From Rhizomys pruinosus (lineage: Eukaryota; Chordata; Mammalia; Rodentia; Spalacidae): DNA of 64,000 bases. The stretch's first letter is position 1. Each line of letters begins with the position of its first letter. The stretch is from assembly GCA_009823505.1 (NCBI GenBank), contig VZQC01013302.1:2807317-2871316 (forward strand), given 5' to 3'. Below the pieces are notes generated by a model. The model was given only the letters and a program-made list of their open reading frames with translations, was not told the origin of the DNA and ran no database searches. Below are positions 1 to 12,005 of the stretch, piece after piece. Position numbers and translations under genes: made by a program.

Positions 1-1143
1 GGTTTGTACATCAAACAGAAAACTCAAGGAAGTGAAGAGAAATCCCACAGAGTGGGAGGAAATCTTCACTGCATGATACATCTGACAAGCATTTGATTTC
101 CAGAATATATAAAACTACTCAAAAAACAAAGAAAAAAGAGAAAACAAAGAAAACAAATGGATCCCGCCTACACATAGCTTGAGCAACGAACGTGAAAGAG
201 CACTTCACAAGTTCGGAATTAGAGATGTGAGAAACACCTCAAGATGCTCAACATCCTAATCTCAAGGAAATGGCAAATGACATACACTTAAGATACATCT
301 TACTCCAATAAGGACTGGCTAGGATCAAGAAAAACCACATGATACAATTGCTTAGCAGAGGTTGTGGGGAAAGGGGCAGCACTTTCCTCCACTGCTGGTG
401 GGAATGTAAAATCTCGTATATAGCCAGTATGGAAAGCAGCTGGGAGAACCCTTGGAAGCCTTGGAATGAACTTGCCACCCGACCCAGCCATACCACTCCT
501 GGGCCATGTACCCACAAGACTTACGACACCACAGAGCTACATGCACGGCCATGTTTATGCAGCTTCTCTTCACAATAGCAAGGAGCTGGACCCAACCTAA
601 TGCCCCTAACTGACAAGTGGATGAGAAAATGTGCTACATCTAAACAATGGGTTTATGCATTAGTAAAGAAAGACGACATCGAGCTTTGCAGGAAAATGGC
701 TGGCTCTAGAAGACATCATGCTGCGTGAAGTCCACACAGTCCCAGAAAAACCAAACGATGAATGGTATCCCTCATCTGTGATTCTAGTGCCAATTACCCA
801 ATTATAAGCATTTCTTGTGTAGGGACCCCTGCGCTTTTGTCCAAAGCGTGGCATAATACATTGGAACAAACAATAACAACAACAACAGAAAAGACTGCAT
901 CAAAGAACTGACTGAAACAGTGAACTTCTGCTCAAAACAGTCAACTTCCCCATGGAAAATATTGAGAAAGACTAAGAGATGGAAAGCATGTTTGGCAGAA
1001 TGCATGAGCTCTGGCGGGGTGGGGGAATGAGCGGGAACACAGATCTAGATTTGTTAAAAATAAATAAATAAATAAATTTATGTGGAAAATAAATAAATAA
1101 ATAAATAAATAAAATAAAGTAAAATAAAATAAAAAATAAATTA
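1..1143 (+). mobile_element. L1 3' end (ORF2 C-terminal region, 3' UTR, A-rich tail)
   Basis: This is the 3' portion of a plus-strand LINE-1 whose 5' part lies outside the window. The stretch from the start to about 1040 is the reverse-orientation counterpart of 41.29-42.4 kb, where the same landmarks occur: the equivalent of 'aaatcccacagagtggga', the 'ctgctggtgggaatgtaaa' segment and the 'gcatgagctc' end. It closes with an (AAAT)n/(AAAAT)n tail at 1056-1143. All frames are interrupted. Confidence 0.85.
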
Positions 1144-1189
1144 AACATCTAGTATTTATCCTGCAATCTGTTAGGTTCTCTTTGGGGGT

Positions 1190-1322
1190 TGTTTTGTTTG
1201 TTATTCTTTGTTTGAGACAGGGTCTTATTCAGTAGTCCTGGCTGGTCTTGAACTCACAGAGACCCACTTGCTGCTTCCTCCCCAGCACTGGGGTTAAAGG
1301 AATGCACCACCATTCTCCACAG
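1190..1322 (-). mobile_element. B1 SINE
   Basis: This is a reverse-oriented B1 reading from a degraded T-rich tail through 'gagacagggtc' and 'ctggtcttgaactcacagag' to 'ggttaaaggaatgcaccacc'. It is moderately diverged. Confidence 0.85.
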
Positions 1323-1557
1323 TTAGGTTCTAGGTGTGGGATCTCAAAAGCAAAACACTAATAAGTAACTCTGGTGAGCCCTTTATGTTGTTTTGTGGAG
1401 ATCAGTTATTGTGGCTAGCTAAATGTTTTCTTAAATATTAAGCATTTGTTATGGGGATAAGTGTACCAAAAAATATTCAAAGCCATGTTAACTTACATTT
1501 CTTGAGTAGATTCATGGGCCTACTCTGTCTAATAAAGATGCATTAAATTCTCCTTTC

Positions 1558-1784
1558 TTTAAAAATATTTTGTTGTTTTTATTTTGTGTGTCTGAGTGTA
1601 TGACCTGCATGTATGCAAGTGGACCCATGTCTCACAATGCCTGTGGAAGTTAGAACAGGGTGCTGGATCCCCTGGAATTGGAGTTATGGATGATTGTTGT
1701 CCATCATGTGGGTGGTAGGAATCGAACCTGGGTCCTCTGCAAGAGCAGCCAGTGTCCTTAACCACTGATCCATCTCTCCAGTCC
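1558..1784 (-). mobile_element. B2 SINE
   Basis: This is a full B2 in reverse orientation, from an A/T-rich tail through 'tgcatgtatgcaagt' to the tRNA-like head 'aaccactgatccatctctcc'. It ends 176 bp before the NECAB1 exon. It lacks the internal duplication seen in the younger copies. Confidence 0.9.
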
Positions 1785-1959
1785 CTATTTTTACTTTTAA
1801 CATCTTGTGCTTTTGAGTGTGTGTGTGGGGGGGGTGTGCGTGTGTCATGTAAACAAATAAATAAGCACAAACATCAGAACCAAGTTTTTTAAAAAATCAA
1901 AAGTACACTGCATAACAAGTTGAACTGATTTGCTTCTTTTCTCTTTGTTCTTATTTCAG

Positions 1960-2068
1960 ATGATGGGAAATTATCCTTTGAAGAATTCAAAGCATATTTT
2001 TCAGATGGAGTCCTCAGTGGAGAGGAATTACATGAGCTTTTCCACACCATTGATACACACAATACCAA
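1960..2068 (+). CDS. NECAB1: NECAB1 internal coding exon (EF-hands 1-2)
   Basis: This exon encodes part of N-terminal EF-hand calcium-binding protein 1, a neuronal cytoplasmic calcium-binding protein with N-terminal EF-hands and a C-terminal antibiotic-biosynthesis-monooxygenase-like domain (family knowledge). The frame begins with the last two bases of an Asp codon and reads [10 protein letters not shown], which is the second half of a canonical EF-hand loop. It then reads through [20 protein letters not shown], ending two bases into an Asn codon (AA). The upstream intron is therefore phase 1 and the downstream intron phase 2. The 3' splice site is a pyrimidine-rich tract ending TTATTTCAG, with a possible branch adenine in CTGAT at 1928, 31 nt upstream. 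The donor is AA|GTAAGG. The 109-nt exon has no stop in this frame. NECAB2 and NECAB3 are less likely because the [11 protein letters not shown] and SGEELHELF segments match NECAB1 as I recall it. The exon order number is not certain from the window. Confidence 0.95.
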
Positions 2069-2392
2069 GTAAGGAACTGTCCTTTTCACTGGATTCTGTA
2101 AAGGATGCAGAAAGAGTATGAATGAGTTACTCGTGAAGGGGGAGGAGGAGGAGAGATGTAGAGGGTATGTTATGTAATGTTTAATTCTGAAATACTGTTC
2201 CCTAAAAATGGAAATGTTCTGAAAAATTGACCTTTAAATAGATCCCCTATAGTTGTTTTCAATTATACTCTCTTTATAGAATATAAAACAAAGTTGACAT
2301 GAGAAATAATCCCATTTCTGCCCCTAATAAGGAAGTAAAATCTTGTCATCTTACTTTGGTATAATCTAAACTTGCTTTCTTTAAATATGTTT

Positions 2393-2497
2393 GGGAGCTG
2401 GAGAAATGGCTAAGCAGTTAAGAGCACTAGTTGCTCTTGTAAAGGACCTAGGTTCGGTTTCCAACACTCACACGTTCCTGACACGCACATGGCATAA
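2393..2497 (+). mobile_element. B2 SINE, 3'-truncated
   Basis: Only the tRNA-related head is present ('gggagctggagaaatggc' followed by a B-box-like 'ggttcggttt'). The 3' half is missing or decayed. Confidence 0.8.
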
Positions 2498-2838
2498 TGT
2501 TTTCTTTACCTTCTTATTTTTCTATTTTTTTCTAAAACTTCTGAAAAAAAGCATGTATTATTGTAATGTAAAATTTTAATAAATGTAAACTTCCTGTGTT
2601 CATTTTTAAAAAGTTTTCAGTTGGCTTTAATGACTTGATTTTGGCATGTTATTTACAGTTTTTATAGTTTAGATCATATTGTATAGGTTTAAGATTAATT
2701 AGCACTAAAAAAAGAAATGCAATGATTTATACACTAAGTCTAAAGGAATAATTATTGCTATTAGGTATTCTTGTATGCATTCGTAAGAATGGTGTGTATT
2801 TTCCTGATATAATGATACTTAATTTGGAATTAAAAATA

Positions 2839-3380
2839 TTAGTTGGAGACTTCTGAATTATATTCATGAAATTCTTCCTTAAAAAAGATTGTCAGTGTCA
2901 AGCTTTGATCTTTTACAAAGATTAATTCAAGCTTTGACATAGAAATTTTAGAGCTTTCTTTTAAGCTTTTATAAAAACCTTTTACCCTTGCATGATCCAT
3001 ATTTGGACTATATATGCCAATTATTTTTCCTTTCCGCTTACTTTCTAAGATCATGTGCTGTCCTCGCAAATCCCACCACTGCAGAGCATCCCAAACATTG
3101 TCATTTAACCAAAAGCACGGCCTGGCCCACAAGGAGCCAATTCATACATAGATGGAGCAGAATCAACCAGATTGACTGTCTCTCCATTTATAGTGGCTGC
3201 ATCGTTCCTGCCCCTCCCAATGTCTGGTGCTCGGACTTTGCCTTGGAGTTCATGGATTCATTCATATACATTGTGTTCCCTTAAGCTTATGGGAGTGAGA
3301 GTCTGTTCTTGCAAAAGTGCTTTGAGGACTCAGCTCATTCTTGCCACCTGGTGAAATCCAGACCACTTTGCTACAAGTAG
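2839..3380 (-). other. Unidentified antisense region with a 101-codon open stretch
   Basis: On the minus strand the frame is open from just inside a stop near 3144 down to 2839 and contains segments such as NVWDALQWWDLRG and IIGIYSPNMDHARVKGFYK. It has no ATG at its start; the upstream continuation to about 3370 is broken by stops. I do not recognise it. It could be a remnant of a processed pseudogene, a repeat-derived frame or chance. Confidence 0.25.
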
Positions 3381-3479
3381 TACACTTCCTGTGTTTGAAA
3401 AATTATATATTCACTTTGAAAATATTTAGGAGAACAAAAGGAAAATACAGAAAATATATCTTGCTACTTAATTTTTCCC

Positions 3480-3712
3480 CTTTTGTCTCATGAAGAATAT
3501 TCATGAATGGGACTCTTGGTGAGCCTACACTGAAGGACATTTGGGGACACAAATCAGACTGTATAAACCATGCTTTATATATAAGGGACTACATTAAGTT
3601 GGGTGGGGGCCAGAGGAGGGGACGGATAGGGACAGGGATCTAAAAATCATTGTACTGCATTGTATGAAAATCACAAAAATTCAATATAAATAAAATTAAA
3701 GAATATTCTTTT
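3480..3712 (+). repeat. Possible retroposed segment with A-rich end
   Basis: A purine-rich segment ('ggccagaggaggggacggat') is followed by 'aataaataaaattaaag'-like A-rich sequence, as in the 3' end of a retroposed element. The family was not identified. Confidence 0.3.
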
Positions 3713-3829
3713 TAAATGGAGAAGACATAGAGGGAGAGCTAGACAGGTAAAGGGAAAGAAGAGAGATAAATAATGCCTTGCAGATAAAAAAAACTGAGAG
3801 AATCATATTAGTCTAACAATCTTTTGACA

Positions 3830-4890
3830 AATTACACATATAATACCTCTACATGAGTCCATGTGCAAAGATGAAGGCTGCATAACAAGAAATAGTACCA
3901 GACAGGAGAAGCCTTCCTTTGAGTAGTCCAAGAGACAAAATTACAGAGGCTATTTGCCACAGCCCTTGATTGCCTCCCAGAACCTGAAAGTAGGGCCCTA
4001 TTGTTGAAGATAGGACATACTTCAGAGACTGAATCTTGAGTAATGGACCTGGAAGCTACCACCCCTGAAGGCTAGCTCTCATAGCTTTGGAGAGCACTAT
4101 GCAAGCCACTAAAGAAGAACATCAATCAATGGTCCAACATCAGCCCCAAGACCAAATATCCACATCAATGACCAGTACAGCTTATGACATTGGTGCAATA
4201 GTGGCACTTTTATCTTGGGGGAAATCAATGGTTAACCAGTTGGACCTAAAGCCCACTCAGTGGGAGGAAACTCATGTGTGGTACTGTTAACATAGCCAGA
4301 TGCACACAGATGGAAAGGTCATAGATCTTATACAATTCCCCAAGGTTGACACATCCCTAGGCTAAGGTTAACTTTGATTAAGAGTTGACAGAGTGTGGTT
4401 CCATGGACAGGATGCCTATATTCAGCTTCACCCACCCAGGGCTCAGGGATCATTGCGGAAGAAGGGGCAGGAAGATTGTAAGAGCCAGGGAGGTGATGCA
4501 AGATCGAATGGAAATGAATCCTACAAGCTCCTGGAATCCCTTGTTCATATAAACCTACAGCATTGGTATAAGCATGCTAGGACAAAAGCCCAGCACAGAA
4601 CTGTAGAAATGGGTAGCAGAGCCCAACCTTGGCTGAGGAAATATTGGCAGCAGATGGTGGTCGGATGAGGAAGACCTGGCCTTCTTTTGAAAAGAGACTC
4701 CGGATAGGCTGACTAGAGCTGGCACTGAAGAGTGAGTGGAGAGAGTAATTTCGTACAATGGACCCTAGCACAAATGACAAAAGGTGTGAACTCTGAGGGG
4801 GGATGCTGTGAAGGTGCCAAGAGAATTTGGTATAGAGGTGATTAAGACTGAAAAATTATGCATGAAACATAAAATTTCAATAAAAAAGAA
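3830..4890 (+). mobile_element. L1 3'-UTR region (Lx-like)
   Basis: This is a plus-strand L1 3' non-coding region. Landmarks are 'gattgcctcccagaacctga', 'cattgcggaagaaggggcag' with 'gattgtaagagccagg', and an A-rich end 'tttcaataaaaaag'. The first half recurs reverse-complemented at 37.15-37.64 kb. The second half recurs at 63.1-63.77 kb (same strand) and at 25.5-25.88 kb and 36.35-36.74 kb (opposite strand). It carries no coding frame. Confidence 0.75.
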
Positions 4891-5220
4891 TATTCTTATA
4901 ATATTTATTTGGTCATAAGAAGCAACATTGTTCAGAAGTTTACTTAGATCTAGTATCCATAATACAGTATAATTAATAACAACAAATATGGATAAATTAT
5001 TCCTTTTAAATAGAATACCCTGGTTGAGAGCATTTCAAGTTTTTATAGAGCGTGCCTCCCACTGCATGATGCAATCTTGATCAATACTCAGAAAATTCTC
5101 ACTCTACAGAGAAGCCCATGCAGGCTTCTCCTTATTTGATGCTGTGTAAATATCATGAATGGTTCCCCCCCCATTACTCTTCTAATCTCTCAACCTAAGC
5201 ATGTCATTCATAGCAGAGAT

Positions 5221-5428
5221 TTTTTAAAAATATTTTGTTATTAATTTTATTTCCTGTGTATGAGTGTATTGTCTGCATATGTGTAATTGCACCAGTGTCA
5301 TGCAATGCCCACAGAGTCAAAAGAAGGTGTTGGATGCCCTGGAATTGGAGCCATGTGTGTTCTAGAACTGAACCTGGGTCTTCAGCATGAGCAGCACCAC
5401 TCTTAACCCCAAGCCATTTCTCTAGCTT
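5221..5428 (-). mobile_element. B2 SINE
   Basis: A reverse-oriented B2 ends in the tRNA-like head 'agccatttctctagcttcc'. It is diverged and lacks the internal duplication. Confidence 0.87.
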
Positions 5429-5429
5429 C

Positions 5430-7560
5430 CAGTTCCTAAAATTGTTATTTGAAATTGACAGATTTTTCCCATTATATTTAAGCCCTTTAAATGTTTTTTT
5501 CTGAGTTTTTCTTGCATAAAGTAATCATCAAGTATGGAAAAATGAGACTGTATCATCTGGCAAAAGAGGATGGTGAAAACAAAAATCGCTAACAAAGAAA
5601 GACATTGTTGAAAATTTTAACTTCTTAAAGTAACGAACTGCAAAGAAGCTAATATTTCAGGATACTTTGAGAACACCGCCAGCATCTTTCATGATTGCAT
5701 ATCTGTCCTCATGTTGGCTGTCTTCTTTCCAGGTCAATCTGCCTAATCTTTCTTCTTCTTTAATAACGAAAAGAATTTTTAATCTCACAGTCATCTCAGC
5801 TAGTCTTTCTTATTGTAGCTCCAGTAAACACACATTTATTTTCTCAGCTTTTTTAAGAGAAGAATACTTATTCTTATTTGGAAAAGAATACTTAGAGGAC
5901 TATTAATATTTTTTGGACTATTAATATTTAAATTAGGGGACAAATAGTCCTAGGAAAAAAAACATATCTGTAAGGTAGTTCTCAAATGATCACAATACCA
6001 GTGAGAGAACAAGAATAGAGGCAATGTTATTAAGTCAAGGGGAAATTTCCTCAGATCATACAATGAGCTTTCACTTATCAGAAAGCCAAACAGCTGCATT
6101 TTGCTGTCAATTAGAGGAAAACATGAAGATTTAGCATAAATCCTTAAGGTATGGGAGAAAGAGTCCCTAGAGACCTAAAGCAGTTCTGCCAGTGTAGTGC
6201 ACTTAGTTCCAGACTGTCAGGAGAGACCAAATGGTAGACCAGATGGAGCTTCTGCTCATAGGGCAGAGAGTGAACATACAGAAAAGTCTCCCAGGGCTCT
6301 CAGCAGGGGATAGGGAGAGGCTTGTGACTAGAAATTCAGATGGAGTGTTCTTTGTTTTAGACTAAAATAGCTTTTTGGATCCTAAGCACTCACATTTCAA
6401 CCCTGTGCTTATTAAATCACTGATGCTCACCACAGTGACAGAAATATCAGCAACTATTAAAAAGAGGAAACTATGAGAAAAATCTTTCTTACACCAAACT
6501 TCAATTTTTCTCTAAACTTCCGTTTAGTTTTGCTCTAAGGGCCATTCAAAATATGAATATTTTATGACACGTCTCTCCAATATTGGAAGGCAGTTTTCAT
6601 GCACCAATGATGAGATAAAAATCCCATAATAATTGGAGAGTAATTACATCAAAGGATTCGTTTCAGATGGCAGGGTTTTGCTCATTCTGAAATAGCAAAG
6701 TCATTTATCTTATATTTATGCATGTCACTTAGTTCCTAAAGTACTATGACTTGGTTGATAATACCACTTTCTTCCTTGCATTGTTTATCACACTTTAAGT
6801 GGACATATATTGTGAGTAGTAAGTAGGAAAGGAAGGCAGGGTCAGTATCGTGGAGTAAACAGTAGGCATTCTGTAGGGTATGCAACATAGTTCTGCATGG
6901 CAATGTGACTAGAGAGTTCATTGCAGCTCCAAAGATGAGCAAGATGGAGCCCCTTATTATCATAGCCTGTACCATCTTCAACAAGAACTGAGGATGTAGA
7001 TAGTAACACAAACTTAGTACCTGGAAAAACAGAGCAAGCAGGCCACAATATGAGGGGCTAGTTAGAAAAATCTGGCAATACTAAAAGAGGATAAACAAGC
7101 CAGAGAATGGAAGGTGGTGGAATTATATGCCAACAGAGCAAAGGAGTGTGGAAGCCCATAGTACATCCAGCCAAGGTGAAGTGGTCAGCCTGGGTTATGC
7201 CAGGATTGAGTGTAAGTAATTCAGGCTTCACTGAGGAACCCCACAGAAAGACACTCATAACCCAAACTGCTGTGTGGAGCTGTTGAAGTCCAAATAAAGC
7301 ATCTGGTTCAATGCATGAACAAAGCTTCCCTTTAGAAACGAGGCAGAGGGCTGATAAATTATCTAAACCTGAAGTTGCCTTTTTTTTTTTTTGGAACAGC
7401 AGCAGATGCTGTGTTCAAGAGACATGATATTCAGAGTATTCAGAGTGTTTTGTATGGATAGAGTCAGTGGGCCCTCATAACAGTAAAGTTGGAAAAGGTC
7501 ATAAATTTTGACAGATTTCCTCATCTTCTCAGATCTAATTGACAAAAAGTCACAATAGGG
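5430..7560. other. Unique AT-rich intron, no feature seen
   Basis: Apart from a T-run at 7378-7392 I see no repeat or exon here. Open frames are short and without recognisable motifs. Confidence 0.6.
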
Positions 7561-7564
7561 GAAA

Positions 7565-7910
7565 CAGAATTGTAGAAAGACTTCATTGGTTGTGAGTGAC
7601 AGAAACCAAAGTTAAACTGACTTAAGGAGATTATTATCTGGTGCAAGTCCAGAGGTGGCTGTCAGGTAGTTTGGAACCACTGACTCATGGTGGTGCCAAG
7701 AGTCGGCCTTCCGTCACTGTACACCTCTTCCTTTCTGCTTGCTTTTTCTTAGGGGAACACCTCAGGGCAGGGTCGGGGTGGCTACTAGAAGCCAGCCTAG
7801 CTAACTAGAAGAAAGGCTGCTCTTCTTTCCAACAGCCACAGCAAAATCCAGGTCTCCAGTTGCGTTATCGTGCCTTGATCTCATGAAGATCCATGAACAC
7901 TTCACTGTTT
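7565..7910. repeat. Possible ancient mammalian repeat relic
   Basis: The segment around 'agtgacagaaaccaaagtta' and 'caagtccagaggtggctgtc' resembles an old mammalian interspersed repeat that I cannot name securely. It is strongly decayed. Confidence 0.3.
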
Positions 7911-9004
7911 TCAGGAAAACAATGTGAACTGAAACAAGGGTGCTGTTTCAGAATGAAGGGGTACCGATCCTTGGCAGGCACAACTTGACTGTGCTAGGGA
8001 TCAAGGAACTCCTTAATCAGCCTCAAATATCTTTATCATCTCATACTTCAGGGAATTATACTCTCCCTTCCAAGAGTAGTACAAGATGCTTAGTGTAGTT
8101 TGAATTTCAAACAATTCTAAGAGTGGGGTCAACTAGGAAATATAAAGCTACTTGTAATGGAAAACCTGAAGTCAGGAACGGTTCGGTGTTGGAACAGGCA
8201 TCCTGGACCCACTGGCCTGCCCTGGCGGCCCCCTCCCCTCAGGGCACTATCTCAGACTTCCTGACCATTTGTTTGAGTCTATCCCCAGCAGCCCAGCTTT
8301 TCCATCCTCTTCTAGAGCCCTGCATCTAACACCGGTTCTTTGTGACTTGGGCCCTTCCAGCTTTTTCTGTCTTTATAGGTCTTGGCAGAATTTAGACCCA
8401 GCAACCCAATGTTTATTAACTTGGATCTTTATAATCCCACCATGGTTAAGTATCTAAGGTTGTGCCAGAATGTTTTTATCATCTTAATTTCTTGAGAATT
8501 TAAGAAGTAGAAATACTCATTAACATGACTAAGAGAAACACTATTCAATTATAATCTTTTGAAGCTCTACTTTTCACCACAATTTTAGAAGCTGAAAGGC
8601 ATGATTCATTTTATTAAGTCTCCAGTTACTGTGTCCATTTGTCCTAGAACTAACTTGTGCTAACAGATTTCCTTGTCATTCATTCATTTAAAAGATTTTT
8701 TTTTCACTGCAGTAGTTAGCCAAGCCTAGCTTGGAGCATCATTTTCTCTAATTCCCAAAGATATGAAAAGAGTAAATAAATCTATTTTCTATCTGTACCA
8801 CATTAATATTTCTTCCTAAATCAAGTTACTCTACCACCTATAATGTAGACAAGGACAGAGGTGCCCCCCCACCCAGGTGGAAAAGTATATCAGCAAGTAA
8901 AATTCTACTTTATAGTTAAAAGATTATTATAGCTTGGGGGATTCACAAGGGAGATAATTTTAGGGAGTGTTTTTATGTGAAAATGATTTCTCCTTTGTTA
9001 TAAT
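7911..9004. other. Unique intron, no feature seen
   Basis: Mixed-composition sequence. A C-run lies at 8864-8874. I found no recognisable coding or repeat signal. Confidence 0.55.
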
Positions 9005-9218
9005 TTTTAATGTTTATTTTTACTTGTATGTATATGAGTGTTTTGGCTGAATGTATGCAAGTGTATCACATGTTTGCAATGCCCATGGAGGCCAGAAGAG
9101 GGCGTTGGATCCCCTGGAACTGGAGTTTCACATGCTTGTTCCCTGCCATATGGGTGCTGGGAACAGAACCCAGATCCTCTGCAAAGTGTTCTTAACTGCT
9201 GAGCCATCTCTCCAGCCT
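9005..9218 (-). mobile_element. B2 SINE (left arm of inverted B2 pair)
   Basis: A reverse-oriented full B2 ends 'aactgctgagccatctctcc'. It lies 35 bp from an oppositely oriented B2. Confidence 0.92.
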
Positions 9219-9253
9219 CTAGTTATATATAATTTTAGAAATAAATTGGCTCA

Positions 9254-9479
9254 GGGCTGGAGAGATGGCCTAGCGGTTAAGAGCGCCGACTGCTCTTGCA
9301 GAGGACCCAGGTTCGATCCCCAGCACCCACATGGTGGGTGAAAACCGTCTTTAACTCCAGTTCCAGGGGAATCCGACACCCTCTTCTAACCTCCGCGGCA
9401 TTGCACGACACGGGTGCACAAACCTACATGCAGACAGTACATTCATACACATACGAAAATAAATTTAAAAAAAGAAATA
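9254..9479 (+). mobile_element. B2 SINE, CpG-rich young-looking copy
   Basis: The head 'gggctggagagatggcctag' contains an A-box-like 'gcggttaagagc' and a B-box-like 'ggttcgatcccc'. The copy retains many CpGs (cgccg, ccgcgg, gcacgacacggg) and ends in an A-rich tail. The internal duplication is absent. Confidence 0.93.
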
Positions 9480-9604
9480 AATTCGCTCAAATTTTCTCCA
9501 ACAAAGATGGTAGTGAAGCAAAATTTTGTATCAAGGGAGTTCATGTATCATCTGAAAAATATTTAATTTCTATGAGGAATGAGTAATTAATTATTGACTA
9601 GGTA

Positions 9605-9802
9605 GATGCAGTTATTGAATGATTACATTCTAGGCACTTACTTGTATCATTTTATTTAATCACCAGAAAAACTTTATAAAATTTAAAGCCTCAGACAGCT
9701 AACTTGCCAAAGTCCTCCTATAGCGACTTTGAGGAGAGGCCTGGGGTTTACTAAGATCTACTTCAAAGTAAAACTTTAACTCTTTTCACTGTCATGCCAC
9801 CT
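9605..9802 (-). mobile_element. MIR relic
   Basis: The order of decayed landmarks fits a reverse-oriented mammalian-wide MIR: 'ttctaggcacttacttgtatc', 'tttatttaatcaccagaaaa', 'gccaaagtcctcctatagc' and 'ttttcactgtcatgccacct'. Confidence 0.6.
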
Positions 9803-10420
9803 CAATAACAATTTCTATTTTTAGCTATTTTGTATAACAGGAATCAAAATATTTCAAAGCCAATTTTAAAAGTCACTTTGAAGTATTATATTCTGAGAAA
9901 AGATGGTTATTTCTCCCCAGTTATGGAATATATTTGGATGTACGGTATAGAGGTAATTACTTTAATTGCTCCCTTTATCTCTTCTCTTTTCATATCTATT
10001 AATATTGGGATTTTACAGAGTGGGAGTTGCTACAATGTAAAAATGTTATTCTTTATTTTTTTATTCCTGTGGACATTAATTCCATTCTTTGAACATTTTC
10101 CCTCCTTCATACCTGGAAATCAGCTTCTTCTTTTAACCTTCTTACCGCCCCTTTTTCTTCATTTTGCCTTATTTTTTCCCATTGTTCTTCAGAATACTTA
10201 GAATTTTAGTGTTTTTTTTTTAATAATTGTATTAGGAATCTAGAGTTTCAGAGTTTTTCATTATTTTTATATCATCTTCTGGTCATCATCATTCAGTCTT
10301 TTCAGTGAAGAATTTGAAAAGTTTCTCACTTTAATTGAACACTTTAATCTCATCAGCCTTGATGGAGTCGATAATAGTGAAATAAAATCAATTACCTTTC
10401 AGAATAAAGATTGTGTATTT

Positions 10421-10574
10421 AGCTGGGCTTGGTGGCCCACACCTTTAATCCCAGCACTTGGAAGGCAGAAGCAGGTGGATCTCTGTGAGTTCAAGGCCAA
10501 CCTGCTCTACATAGTGAGTTCCAGGACAGCTGAGGCTAAAAGGAAACGCTGTCTCAAAAAGAGAGGAAAAAAAA
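10421..10574 (+). mobile_element. B1 SINE with 12-bp target-site duplication
   Basis: A forward B1 ('gggcttggtggcccacacct' to an A-rich tail) is flanked by AAGATTGTGTAT at 10407-10418 and 10575-10586. Confidence 0.92.
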
Positions 10575-10984
10575 AAGATTGTGTATGATAAATTATTTAT
10601 TCACATTAACACAACATTCTTTCTAATTTTACTCTTATCCACCAATGGATGAATGCAATTCAGTAAACTGGAACATCAGTCTCTTTAAGGTAGGTCATAT
10701 TTCACTTCTTGGTCAGTTTCTTTCCACATATGCAAGGCACCAACAAATTTTGCCCTTTAAAAAAAAAAATCTTTCAAAGCTTCAGTAAAAAATTGGCTTT
10801 GGAGGAAAAAAAACTTTTACTACCATAACCATCGAAGTGCAAATTTTCTCTTTTTATAGCCACATTTTTGCCAAAAGTTGTCAAACAACCTCAAATCATT
10901 ATTTTTGAAGTGAAAGTTATCAGAGAATGATTTATTCTGTAAAGATTTTCCTCTTCTGCTATGCTCTGATTGTCTCTCTTAAAA

Positions 10985-11260
10985 CCTAAATCCCCAAGGT
11001 GATACTATAAGGCAGGGAAATCTTTGGGAAGTGACGGGGTCATGAGCCATCTTGAATAGGATTATGACCTGTATAAGAAATACAATAGAGAGCTCGTTCA
11101 CTTCTTCCACCATATGAGGACTTTGAAGGTTTCAGTGATGAGAAACACACTTCAGTCTGCTGGCATATTGCTATTGGGTTTCATAACCTCTGGAACTATG
11201 ATGAAAAATTTCTCTTGTTTATTGATTACTTGGTCTAAGGTATTTTTAGTGCACTAAAAA
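10985..11260 (+). mobile_element. MLT1-type MaLR LTR relic
   Basis: Landmarks in MLT1 order are: 'gggtcatgagccatcttgaa', 'aggattatgacctgtataag', 'gagagctcgttcacttcttc', 'caccatatgaggac' and 'ttgtttattgattacttggt'. This is an old mammalian-wide LTR. Confidence 0.65.
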
Positions 11261-11666
11261 AAAGCCCAGATATCCACAATCATGGTAATATAAGTAACAA
11301 GATTATTGCAATGAAACAATGTAGAGAATCCCAGAACAGAGCATAAAACATCTGAAACACATCACCTTGATATGATCACAGTGGCATTTGTCTAAAATAA
11401 GAATATATATATATATAGATTCTACTTTAATCATGAAAAGCATTTTTTTGGCTTTTCTTCTTTCATTCTATTACGAACCCTTATCCCCCCTGATAACCAA
11501 TCTTTGCAACATAAAATGTGGCCTTTTGTATTCTGCCCACTGTTGTGTGAAAAAAAAAGATATATATATATTAACATATACCTCTCTATCTTGTGAAAGT
11601 CTATCTTAACTTTCCTTATTGGATTAAAATTTCTGTTCTGCATTGTCACTTAAACATGAACTTTTT

Positions 11667-11818
11667 GGGGGGGGGGGTCTTTTCGAGACATGATCTCCCC
11701 TGTAGCCACACCTGTCCTGGAACTCGCTCTGTCAAACAGGCTGGCCTTAACTCACAAAAGATTGCCTGCCTCTGCCTCCAGTGCTAGGATTAAAGGCATT
11801 GGCCACCATGCCTAGCAA
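11667..11818 (-). mobile_element. B1 SINE
   Basis: A reverse B1 begins with a G-run variant of the tail and 'tcttttcgagacatgatc' and ends 'attggccaccatgcctag'. Confidence 0.9.
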
Positions 11819-11837
11819 CAGGAACTTTTCTATATAG

Positions 11838-11838
11838 T

Positions 11839-11882
<44 letters not shown>

Positions 11883-11883
11883 G
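11838..11883. repeat. (TCTA)n microsatellite
   Basis: About eleven tetranucleotide units with one interruption near 11852. Confidence 0.95.
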
Positions 11884-11894
11884 TTGTATTTTCT

Positions 11895-12005
11895 TTTCTC
11901 TGGCTTAAGCTCTATGAAGGGAGAGTCACAGATATTTTGCTTTTCAATGATTTTCCAGCACAATATCTAGCATATATTGTGAGACTGATAAATATTTGAG
12001 ATGAG
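11895..12005 (+). mobile_element. L2 3'-end relic
   Basis: The pattern 'ttaagctctatgaagggaga', 'ttttccagcacaatatctag' and 'gataaatatttgag' resembles the L2 3' end, in which a 'stop-agctccttgagggc' block is followed by the ATAAATATTTG end. Confidence 0.5.

Noticed and set aside
9254..9330. tRNA-like head with A-box and B-box words
   Set aside because: It is the tRNA-derived head of a B2 SINE followed by a B2 body, not a tRNA gene. The same applies to the other B2 and ID copies.
9830..10201. 124-codon hydrophobic frame
   Set aside because: Phe/Leu/Ile richness reflects T-rich DNA. It has no ATG-led domain and no splice context.
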